A stretch of 9,233 nt of DNA, taken from an uncultured Veillonellaceae bacterium. GTDB taxonomy: Bacteria; Bacillota; Negativicutes; Veillonellales; Megasphaeraceae. Location: positions 1 through 9,233 of the forward strand of contig UREG01000069.1 in NCBI GenBank assembly GCA_900546795.1, read 5' to 3'. Positions 1-5,471 of this stretch are shown in pieces. Position numbers and translations under genes: made by a program. The notes under the pieces were generated by a model that saw only the letters and a program-made list of their open reading frames with translations, ran no database searches and was not told where the DNA came from. Position 1 is the first letter of the stretch, and every line of letters begins with the position of its first letter.

Positions 1-48
1 ACTGGACGGTCCGATCATAATCGGTCCAATGATGTCAAAAACTCCCAT
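1..48 (-). CDS. sdaAB: L-serine dehydratase, iron-sulfur-dependent, beta subunit (N-terminal fragment)
   Basis: Only the first 16 codons are present; the gene runs off the left edge. They read MGVFDIIGPIMIGPSS, which matches the strongly conserved start of the beta subunit of [4Fe-4S] L-serine dehydratase (usually followed by SHTAG). With the alpha subunit this cytoplasmic enzyme deaminates L-serine to pyruvate and ammonia. That fits a fermenter that also carries pyruvate:ferredoxin oxidoreductase in this window. The ATG at 46-48 is preceded by AAAGGAGG at 56-63 with a 7-base spacer, which fixes the start. The alpha subunit gene would be expected further left, outside the window. The call rests on a short but very characteristic sequence. 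No catalytic or cluster residues are visible. Confidence 0.85.
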   Translation of the reverse strand, partial: MGVFDIIGPIMIGPSS

Positions 49-55
49 CGTACTG

Positions 56-63
56 CCTCCTTT
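56..63 (-). promoter_or_regulatory. Shine-Dalgarno site of sdaAB
   Basis: AAAGGAGG on the minus strand lies 7 bases before the sdaAB ATG. It is notable because only 4 bases separate it from the U-tract of the upstream terminator hairpin. Confidence 0.85.
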
Positions 64-67
64 ATAT

Positions 68-103
68 AAAAAAGCCCCGCTGCCCCTTTCGGACAGAGGG
101 GCT
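68..103 (-). terminator. Rho-independent terminator between the 525-residue protein gene and sdaAB
   Basis: Read on the minus strand, an outer stem AGCCCC/GGGGCT (73-78 with 98-103) encloses an inner stem CTGTCC/GGGCAG with a GAAA-type loop. Six consecutive T follow (68-73). Hairpin plus T-run is the classic intrinsic terminator layout and works only in the minus direction, since the plus side has no T-run. It should end transcripts of the upstream gene, or act as an attenuator for sdaAB, whose ribosome binding site starts 4 bases later. Confidence 0.85.
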
Positions 104-105
104 AA

Positions 106-121
106 AACCGCCTCAGCGGTT
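106..121 (-). terminator. Second small hairpin at the stop codon, tandem to the main terminator
   Basis: AACCGC-TGAG-GCGGTT is a perfect 6-bp stem with a 4-base loop. It overlaps the TAA stop (120-122) of the upstream gene and runs into a short T-run (TTTTAG). It sits directly before the larger terminator, so it is either an accessory terminator or an RNA stability hairpin. On its own it would be weak. Confidence 0.5.
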
Positions 122-1697
122 ACATCCACCGCGATATATCAAATTCTTCGCCAACCACCTGGGCTACATAGACTTGCCCCAAATACAAGCCCATCAGTGA
201 CAGGGTGCTGACTGCAAACTGGCTTTCATTCCATATTTCATTACAAGCTCCCAGCACGGGATCTAAATCGTTGAATACTTTTTCTTCTTCCTGCTCTGTC
301 AGAGAGACGGGCCGCTTTTTCATCAAAGCCAGCAGTTCTCTTTGCAGGCCCGAGTCTTCTACACCGCAGGCTTTAAAAAATTTAGGCGCCATGGCTTCAT
401 CAATACACGCCATTTTATAAAGCGGCGAATTGAAGCTGTGCACAATATATTCTGCCGGAATTTTTTCTCCCCGCAGCGTCTGGCGCAGTTCTTCTTCCCT
501 AAAGCCGCTGTACTTAAACAGCAGCGGATAAGAATCGGCCATAACATCGGCAAACCGCGTCCGCGCACCGGTCACAATGCACCGCAAATAGGCCAGCTGG
601 TGAAAGAGCATATCGTCCGTCCGCATATTTTCAGTCAGCGGCGCCACATATTTTTTCACATACTGCCGGAACGCCCGTATATTGACATTGTGGGAGTTGC
701 GGGAATAGATAAACAGCATCAGCAACCCTAAAATCTTATAATGCGCTTCCTGCAGATGCTGCATGATTTTCAGCGCGTCATACGCTACGATGTACTGCGT
801 ATCGCCGGGATCATGCATCAAAATATCCCGAAATGCGCGGATTCCCATATAGCGGGTCAATTCATTCGGCTGAGCGGCATACGCGTGCTGAAGTGACTGA
901 AGCGCTTCCTGCACCGGTAAATTGGAGATAAGCTCTTCTTTTTCCTCTTCCGTCAGCTCACCCAACGCCCGAAATGCTTCTGCTGTAATCTGCGCAACAT
1001 GATCTTCCGCTTTTCGATTGAGCATGCCATACCGGGAAAGAAAATGCTCCACGCACCGCTCTTCCACAGATCGGCTGACCCGTTTGTCCTTCGCTGCCGC
1101 AGGCGCTGCGACTTCCTTGCCTGCCAGCGGTTCTTCTGCTATAGCCGCAGGCTTTGCCGCGGCTTTTTGTATCCGCACCTTAGGAACAATTTGTGTTTTC
1201 TCCATATCTGCCGCAGATTCCTGCGGTTTGACTGGTTTTAAAACAATCGTTTTATCTTCTTTCGCCGCAGCTGGTTCTTTTTCCTGCTCCAATTCCTGCA
1301 GATGCCGGGCCGCTCTGGCCGCTTCTTCCAAGCTCGTAGCATTCCTCATCGCTTCCAGGACATGCTCTCTCGTCCAGGCCGTCGTCTGCGGAGCCGTTTT
1401 TCCTTTCGGTACCGCTTCATGAAAGCGAACCGTACCATTTTCCCGAACCGCTTCTCCTTTTGTCGTAACGTACTGCGTTTCTTCTATCCGTTCTTTCCGC
1501 TCCGGCTGCGCGGCGGCTTTGACCGCAGCAATCGGCTGGGTCTGATGCATTCCCCGGGACGCACTGCGCGCTGTCCGGCGTGCCGCTCGTTTCGAAGCAG
1601 TTTCTTTATGAGACGGTTTATAAAACATCACAAGGCATAAAATAAAAAATAAAACCAATATGCCCAATATCGTCAAATAAGGTATGAATATATTCAC
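120..1697 (-). CDS. Membrane-anchored protein of unknown function with a disordered linker and an alpha-helical C-terminal domain
   Basis: I do not recognise a function. The 525 residues divide into three parts. A single hydrophobic helix spans about residues 5-26. A strongly basic stretch (about 28-50, many R and K) follows, predicting an N-out/C-in anchor. A long low-complexity A/E/K/P-rich linker (about 50-205) then leads to a mostly helical, charged domain (about 210-525). The domain contains an aromatic/hydrophobic patch near 320-335, an FHQLAYLRC segment (365-373) and a C-terminal EIWNESQF...FDISRWM region. This tail loosely recalls the uncharacterised LPO_1073/Vpar_1526-type proteins, but only from memory. 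The linker holds two similar short motifs, DKTIVL (148-153) and EKTQIV (166-171). The start is GTG, set by AGGAGG 7 bases upstream. The gene has its own extended -10 promoter and a tandem hairpin terminator, so it is probably monocistronic. Confidence 0.85.
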   Translation of the reverse strand: MNIFIPYLTILGILVLFFILCLVMFYKPSHKETASKRAARRTARSASRGMHQTQPIAAVKAAAQPERKERIEETQYVTTKGEAVRENGTVRFHEAVPKGKTAPQTTAWTREHVLEAMRNATSLEEAARAARHLQELEQEKEPAAAKEDKTIVLKPVKPQESAADMEKTQIVPKVRIQKAAAKPAAIAEEPLAGKEVAAPAAAKDKRVSRSVEERCVEHFLSRYGMLNRKAEDHVAQITAEAFRALGELTEEEKEELISNLPVQEALQSLQHAYAAQPNELTRYMGIRAFRDILMHDPGDTQYIVAYDALKIMQHLQEAHYKILGLLMLFIYSRNSHNVNIRAFRQYVKKYVAPLTENMRTDDMLFHQLAYLRCIVTGARTRFADVMADSYPLLFKYSGFREEELRQTLRGEKIPAEYIVHSFNSPLYKMACIDEAMAPKFFKACGVEDSGLQRELLALMKKRPVSLTEQEEEKVFNDLDPVLGACNEIWNESQFAVSTLSLMGLYLGQVYVAQVVGEEFDISRWM

Positions 1698-1704
1698 TAC
1701 CGTT

Positions 1705-1710
1705 CCTCCT
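1705..1710 (-). promoter_or_regulatory. Shine-Dalgarno deciding a GTG start for the 525-residue protein
   Basis: AGGAGG on the minus strand ends 7 bases before GTG (1695-1697). The spacing is ideal and supports GTG as the true initiator rather than a later ATG, which would cut off the membrane anchor. Confidence 0.8.
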
Positions 1711-1735
1711 CTGACAAGGTAATTTTCATTTTTAC

Positions 1736-1744
1736 ATTATACCA
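1736..1744 (-). promoter_or_regulatory. Extended -10 promoter for the 525-residue protein gene
   Basis: The minus strand reads TGGTATAAT, a perfect TATAAT hexamer with the TGn extension. No good -35 lies 16-18 bases upstream (best is about 3 of 6 matches), as is typical for extended -10 promoters. The predicted start site is near 1729, giving a leader of about 30 bases that includes the AGGAGG site. Confidence 0.7.
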
Positions 1745-1807
1745 CAGCCAAAGTCGTTTCATCTATAACCCGCCGTTGTGAAATGCGAGATTTCCGCTCT
1801 TTTCTCT

Positions 1808-2599
1808 TTATTCGTTTCCATCGGCTTCAATATGGATTTGGTTTCTCCGATTATACAGCGTCTGATAACCGAAATGAAGCGATCCGAACACGGACAGACA
1901 GACCGTTGTCGAGATACAAATCATCGCGGCAATTTGGTACATCGTAGCCGTAATCGGCAGCGAGCCTGCCAGAATCTGGCCGGTCATCATGCCCGGAAGG
2001 GATACAATCCCCATGCCTACCATCGAATTGACCGTCGGAATGATGGCCGTTTCCAGGGATCGTTCTACGTAGGGCTGCAAAATCATCTGCGGCGTACCGC
2101 CGATATTGAGCAAGGTTTCAATCCGAAGCTTTTCACTGCTCAGCGCATCGTACAGGGATTTCACGCCTAAATTCACGCCGGTCATGATGTTTCCAAAAAT
2201 CATGCCGCTCATAGGGATAAGATACTGAGGATCAAATATATCATGATGCACCACGATCCCTACAAAGAAGCAGATAATGGCCAGTCCGGCCAGCGTTACG
2301 GACGAAGCGATCGCCGCCCGAAATTTTTTATTCAGCTGCGGATTTTTTGACGTAATGCGGTGGATGGTAAATCCGATCATACAGGCTACATACGCCATCG
2401 TAAATACCGGGTGCGGGTTTTTAAAAATATAGGTCAGGACAAATCCTGCCAAGACAAGCTGTACAGTCATGCGCAGACTGGCGAAAAGAATCTGCCGGCT
2501 CTGCTTCATGCGGTACCGTTTCATGATCGTCAGCACGATCAGCAACAATACATACATTAATATAAAGCGAGGAATGGTGATTTCTGCTACTCCGCCCAT
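1808..2599 (-). CDS. fetB: ABC transporter permease, FetB / UPF0014 family (iron export type)
   Basis: This 263-residue polytopic membrane protein has about seven hydrophobic segments (roughly 10-26, 42-60, 64-80, 98-117, 126-140, 186-212, 219-245). Family hallmarks are RMTVQLVLAGFVL near 43-55, PMSGMIFGNIMTG near 129-141 and the conserved block GMGIVSLPGMMTGQILAG near 195-212. Length matches the E. coli family member (about 260). The family works with a FetA ATPase, and in E. coli the pair lowers cytosolic iron and helps resist oxidative stress. That role here is inferred from family. The gene follows fetA with one base between TGA and ATG, and its AGGAGG site lies inside the end of fetA, implying translational coupling. 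No clear intrinsic terminator follows; the downstream gene has its own promoter. Confidence 0.9.
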   Translation of the reverse strand: MGGVAEITIPRFILMYVLLLIVLTIMKRYRMKQSRQILFASLRMTVQLVLAGFVLTYIFKNPHPVFTMAYVACMIGFTIHRITSKNPQLNKKFRAAIASSVTLAGLAIICFFVGIVVHHDIFDPQYLIPMSGMIFGNIMTGVNLGVKSLYDALSSEKLRIETLLNIGGTPQMILQPYVERSLETAIIPTVNSMVGMGIVSLPGMMTGQILAGSLPITATMYQIAAMICISTTVCLSVFGSLHFGYQTLYNRRNQIHIEADGNE

Positions 2600-2600
2600 C

Positions 2601-3230
2601 TCAGTTCCCTCCTATCTGGATAATCTGATCCGCAAAACCTTCCATCAGCCGATCGTCATGGCTGACAACCAAAAGGGTCAGATTCCGTTCCTGGCACCGT
2701 TCTTTAATTCGGCGCATGACGGTTTCCGCATTCACCGCGTCCAAAGCCGCGGTCGGTTCGTCCAGCATCAGTACTTTAGGATTCATGCTGACGGCGATCG
2801 CAATAAATACGCGCTGCCGTTCTCCGCCGGACATGGTATCTACTGTCCGGTGTATATCCGTATCGAGCGAACAGATATGCAGGCATTCGCTCATTTCCGC
2901 TTCATCAGGAACCGGCGTTCCATGTATGGCGTGAAACTGCCGGAAATTTTCCTCTATCGTTCCCGGAAACAGCCATACCTGCTGCCCTGCCAGCATAATC
3001 TGCCGCCGCAGGCTTATCGTATCGATCCGTTCCATATCGATGCCGCGGAACCATATCGTTCCCGCAGAATGATCGTACATTTGATTGAGCAGTTTAAACA
3101 GCGTGCTTTTCCCGCTGCCGCTCGGTCCTTTTATCAATACTACCGCCCCTTCTAAAATCGAAAAGTCCGGATAGTATAATTTGTCCATGAAACACAACCC
3201 TTGCGCCCGAATAATCGGATACATGTCCAT
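2601..3230 (-). CDS. fetA: ABC transporter ATP-binding protein, FetA type
   Basis: This is a 209-residue single nucleotide-binding domain with every expected motif in order: Walker A GPSGSGKST (35-43), Q-loop glutamine at 83/84, signature MSGGE (133-137), Walker B VLMLDEP (153-159), D-loop near 163 and H-loop histidine 191. It has no extra domains, as is usual for FetA-sized ATPases. It hydrolyses ATP to drive the FetB permease encoded immediately downstream. Assignment to FetA rather than a generic ABC ATPase rests mainly on this coupling. The start is ambiguous: ATG at 3228-3230 has AAAGGG 10 bases upstream, whereas ATG at 3222-3224 has AGAGGG 7 bases upstream, so the protein may begin MYPII. 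I see no separate promoter in the 64 bases before it, so it may be read from the lipoprotein gene upstream. Confidence 0.88.
   Translation of the reverse strand: MDMYPIIRAQGLCFMDKLYYPDFSILEGAVVLIKGPSGSGKSTLFKLLNQMYDHSAGTIWFRGIDMERIDTISLRRQIMLAGQQVWLFPGTIEENFRQFHAIHGTPVPDEAEMSECLHICSLDTDIHRTVDTMSGGERQRVFIAIAVSMNPKVLMLDEPTAALDAVNAETVMRRIKERCQERNLTLLVVSHDDRLMEGFADQIIQIGGN
2607..2613 (-). promoter_or_regulatory. Shine-Dalgarno of fetB inside the end of fetA
   Basis: AGGAGGG lies within the last codons of fetA, 7 bases before the fetB ATG. This indicates independent re-initiation coupled to termination of fetA translation. Confidence 0.8.
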
Positions 3231-3258
3231 TCCCTCTTTTCCCTTTAAACAGCACGAA

Positions 3259-3284
3259 AGACAGGCTTCACAAAAAGCCTGCCT
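3259..3284 (-). terminator. Hairpin between the lipoprotein gene and fetA (weak terminator or attenuator)
   Basis: The minus strand reads AGGCAGGCTT, a 6-base loop, then AAGCCTGTCT, a 10-bp stem with one G:T wobble. The wobble would be an A-C mismatch if read from the plus strand, so the structure suits the minus strand. The following tail is TTTCGTGCT, a poor T-run. Termination is therefore likely partial, letting some transcripts continue into fetAB. The hairpin may also stabilise the lipoprotein mRNA 3' end. Confidence 0.6.
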
Positions 3285-3294
3285 CTGCTATTGA

Positions 3295-4059
3295 TTATTT
3301 AGCCGGTTTTTCTCCAAACCATTTTTCATACAGCTGATCATATACGCCGTTTTCCCGCAGCGTTTTCAGCGCTTTATTTAATTTTTCCTGAAGCTGTTTG
3401 TCATCTTTACGGACTGCCAGGCCCAATTTATTGGATTTTACCATCGGCCCTACGATCTTGAAATCTTTTCCAGCGCCCTGCTTCATCCAATACTGCGCGA
3501 CCGGTTTATCCAAAATCATAGCGTCCATGCCTTTGTTCCCCAGTTCCAAAAACAGCTGGTTGATCGTATCCATTTCTTTTACCACTGCATTCGGCTGTTC
3601 TTTGGCAAAAAACGATCCTGTCGTTCCCAGCTGCGCTCCCAGTGTTTTGCCGGCCAGGTCCGGTACATCATGAATCTGATCATCGTCTTTTCTAACGACG
3701 ATCACCAGACCGGAATCATAGTAGGAATCAGAGAAAAATACTTTTTCCTGCCGTTCCGGCGTAATAACCATGCCCGCTGCAATCATATCTATATTCTTGC
3801 TTTGCAGCGCAGGGATCAGCGCGTCAAATCCCATGCTGACAATTTCCGACTTTTCATAGCCCATTTCTTTTGCCAGCGCTTCCGCCAATTCTACGTCAAA
3901 GCCAACATACTTGTTGTTGTCGTCTACAAATTCAAACGGCGCAAACGTCGTTTCCGAACCAACGCGAAGTACTTTGGACTGTTCATTTCCGCATCCAGCT
4001 GCTACCGCTGCTGCCAATACGCCTGCCGCAGCCAGTGCAAGCCACTTTTTCAATTTCAT
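3295..4059 (-). CDS. Amino acid ABC transporter substrate-binding lipoprotein (SBP family 3)
   Basis: From the chosen ATG the protein has 254 residues. A lipoprotein signal peptide starts MKLKKW, has an Ala-rich core and ends in lipobox AAGC with the lipidated Cys23. The mature part has the family 3 layout: LRVGSETTFAPFEF (31-44), GFDVELAEALA (53-63), AGMVITPERQEKVFFSDSYY (95-114) with Arg103 expected to bind the ligand carboxylate, GAQLGTTGS (141-149), and ILDKPVA with Asp184 expected to bind the amino group. A polar amino acid is likely; the exact ligand cannot be read. A longer reading frame begins at 4101, but AAAGGAGA 7 bases before 4059 and the signal peptide fix the start here. No family-matched permease or ATPase is present; the next genes are FetAB type. 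Confidence 0.9.
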   Translation of the reverse strand: MKLKKWLALAAAGVLAAAVAAGCGNEQSKVLRVGSETTFAPFEFVDDNNKYVGFDVELAEALAKEMGYEKSEIVSMGFDALIPALQSKNIDMIAAGMVITPERQEKVFFSDSYYDSGLVIVVRKDDDQIHDVPDLAGKTLGAQLGTTGSFFAKEQPNAVVKEMDTINQLFLELGNKGMDAMILDKPVAQYWMKQGAGKDFKIVGPMVKSNKLGLAVRKDDKQLQEKLNKALKTLRENGVYDQLYEKWFGEKPAK

Positions 4060-4066
4060 TCCAATT

Positions 4067-4075
4067 TCTCCTTTA
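4067..4075 (-). promoter_or_regulatory. Shine-Dalgarno deciding the lipoprotein start
   Basis: TAAAGGAGA ends 7 bases before ATG 4057-4059. It excludes the upstream in-frame ATG at 4099-4101, which would place a charged extension before the signal peptide. Confidence 0.85.
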
Positions 4076-4092
4076 TGATGGTTTTTCTTTTT

Positions 4093-4121
4093 ATCATACA
4101 CTGGTTTACCAAAGAATGCAA
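4093..4121 (-). promoter_or_regulatory. Promoter of the substrate-binding lipoprotein gene
   Basis: The minus strand shows TTGCAT (4116-4121), a 17-base spacer, then TATGAT (4093-4098). The -10 matches 5 of 6 and the -35 matches its TTG half. The predicted start site is near 4086, just ahead of the ribosome binding site. It lies in the 71-base gap after the ECF S component gene. Confidence 0.6.
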
Positions 4122-4130
4122 TTTATTTAT

Positions 4131-4670
4131 CTATTCCTTTATTCCATACCGCCGCACTGCCGAAAGCACCGGCCGATACAACAGCCAAACCAGCACCGTA
4201 TTGACCGTTCCTTTAACGAGATTGAACGGTATGATCAGCGTATACAGCAGCGGCACCACTACTTCCCTCGGAAATCCTAAATACAGCGGCGTGATCCAAT
4301 AATTCCACAACGTCATCCATATCGTCATCGCCAGCGTACCGGCAAGAAGCCCCTCTGCCGCGCCGACCGGCGTCGGCCGCTTCCGATACTGCCAGGCTGC
4401 CGTGCCGGCAAAACAAGCGGAAGCCATCATATTCATCAGCGCGCCTACAATCCCCGTATCGCTGACCGTTACCATTTCCATCACCGCCGTTGCCGCGCCT
4501 GCCAGCACCGCCCCGGCAGGGCCGAGCAAAAATCCGCCCAGACACAATACTACGTCTTTCGGATCGTAAGTCAAAAACGAAGCTGCCGGAATCCGCACCG
4601 CCAGCATCACACTGTAAGCCATTGCGCTGATCATGCCCAGCGCGCAAATATACCGAGTCTTATGTATCAT
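4131..4670 (-). CDS. ECF transporter S component, riboflavin (RibU/FmnP)-like
   Basis: This is a 180-residue, very hydrophobic membrane protein with about six helices. Typical features of riboflavin-type S components (COG3601-like) are the segment FLTYDPKDVVLCLGGFLLGP, then VMEMVTVSDTGIVGALMN and a late PFNLVKGTVN. Small-xxx-small positions in the first helix (G12, A16, S20) fit the face that docks on EcfT. It should bind a vitamin, probably riboflavin, and use an EcfA/A'/T module encoded elsewhere. Riboflavin specificity is inferred and less sure than the family. A longer frame reaches 4760 but would overlap the upstream gene by 43 bases. I chose ATG 4668-4670, which begins MIHKTR and has a modest AGGTG site upstream. 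A good promoter ends just before it, and no FMN riboswitch fits in the short leader. Confidence 0.85.
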   Translation of the reverse strand: MIHKTRYICALGMISAMAYSVMLAVRIPAASFLTYDPKDVVLCLGGFLLGPAGAVLAGAATAVMEMVTVSDTGIVGALMNMMASACFAGTAAWQYRKRPTPVGAAEGLLAGTLAMTIWMTLWNYWITPLYLGFPREVVVPLLYTLIIPFNLVKGTVNTVLVWLLYRPVLSAVRRYGIKE

Positions 4671-4692
4671 ACTGCACCTGCTTTCTGTTTGT

Positions 4693-4721
4693 ATGATAGA
4701 TAAAAAGAAGATTCTCGTCAA
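4693..4721 (-). promoter_or_regulatory. Promoter of the ECF S component gene, overlapping the upstream stop codon
   Basis: The minus strand reads TTGACG (4716-4721), a 17-base spacer, then TATCAT (4693-4698), each 5 of 6 to consensus. The -35 contains the TGA stop (4718-4720) of the preceding gene. Predicted start near 4686 leaves a leader of only about 16 bases, so the S component is probably expressed independently of the repair pair. Confidence 0.7.
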
Positions 4722-5467
4722 TAGCTCTTTTCCGGCGCAAGTTCCGGCAAATATTTCCAATATTTTTTCGGCATATTCTGTCTCCGCAGCGATTCATTTT
4801 TCCGCTCCGGTATCGATATTGCCTGATAGAATGCACGCCATAACGCGGCAATCTCTTTTTCCTTGCCTGCTTCCTCCATGTCCTCATTCAGTTCCGGCAC
4901 GGTTCCCAATACCGCTTCTTTCCCATCATAATACACTGCAGTCTTTCTCTTTCGATCATGCAGCACCCAGGTTTCTTGGGGAAGACGCCGCATAAAATGA
5001 TCTGCCATAATCGGCACAACCGGATATTTCGGTTCTATACCGCCATACAGCAGCCCGCCCCTAAGTTCCCGAAACCGCACCAGCCCCAGCATGCGGTGCC
5101 GTTCGCGGCTCACCGCCCGCGCCCGCTCGCATACAGACCATACAGGGCAGATATGCCGATGCGCCAAAATTTCTTTTTTATACCGAAATGCTTCCCGCAG
5201 AAAAAGGAGCAGCTCCCGCTCTTTCTGCGGATCTTCCGTCAAGAAGGCATAATACAATATATGTACGGCCTTTCTGCCGCAGTTTTTATCCAGTGCCGCC
5301 AATACTTTCTCCGCGCACTCTTCCTCCGTTTTTACCCTCGTCCAATCGCCAAACAAAGGCTGTACCGATTCCCGGCATATATCTTCAATCTGAGAAAATC
5401 CCTGGTGCCAGCCGTGATAAACTGCCGACAAATATCCCATAAATGTTCCGTCATATCCATATATCAT
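4718..5467 (-). CDS. DUF4130 / TIGR03915 putative DNA metabolism protein, partner of the radical SAM gene
   Basis: The 249 residues match the family usually annotated as a putative DNA metabolism protein: start MIYGYDGTFMGYLSAVY, a central RFRELRGGLLYGGIEPKY (131-148), a VLHDRKRKTAVYYDG segment (168-182) and a C-terminal IPERKNESLRRQNMPKKYW (219-237). It is soluble and rich in basic and aromatic residues. Family members occur beside the radical SAM repair protein, and in some bacteria are fused to a uracil-DNA-glycosylase-like domain; no such domain is present here. Reaction and substrate are unknown. It starts 4 bases after the radical SAM stop, so the two form one operon. An in-frame TTG start at 5488 would overlap the upstream gene; I prefer ATG 5467 because it matches the usual family N-terminus, although its AAGGGC site is rather distant (about 13 bases). 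Confidence 0.85.
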   Translation of the reverse strand: MIYGYDGTFMGYLSAVYHGWHQGFSQIEDICRESVQPLFGDWTRVKTEEECAEKVLAALDKNCGRKAVHILYYAFLTEDPQKERELLLFLREAFRYKKEILAHRHICPVWSVCERARAVSRERHRMLGLVRFRELRGGLLYGGIEPKYPVVPIMADHFMRRLPQETWVLHDRKRKTAVYYDGKEAVLGTVPELNEDMEEAGKEKEIAALWRAFYQAISIPERKNESLRRQNMPKKYWKYLPELAPEKSY

Positions 5468-5471
5468 CTGG

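Noticed and set aside
1090..1290. Recurring GCCGCAG-like words in the linker region considered as a DNA repeat.
   Set aside because: They are irregularly spaced and explained by runs of alanine codons in a low-complexity linker.
1018..1422. Plus-strand open frame opposite the linker of the 525-residue protein (and a similar one at 1302-1640).
   Set aside because: It is antisense to a better gene, its composition mirrors the Ala/Glu-rich linker codons, and it has no convincing ribosome binding site or recognisable motif.
1778..1807. Small GAAAT/ATTTC inverted repeat after fetB considered as a terminator.
   Set aside because: The stem is only 5 bp and no T-run follows, so it is not convincing.
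2469..3155. 228-codon plus-strand open frame across fetA and fetB.
   Set aside because: It runs antisense to two genes with complete family motifs, and its translation shows no domain.
3670..4302. 210-codon plus-strand open frame over the lipoprotein and S component genes.
   Set aside because: It is antisense to two well-supported genes and crosses a promoter; the translation is low-complexity and lacks motifs.
4213..4647. 144-codon minus-strand frame inside the S component gene.
   Set aside because: It is an out-of-frame shadow; the main frame shows the S component motifs and membrane helices.
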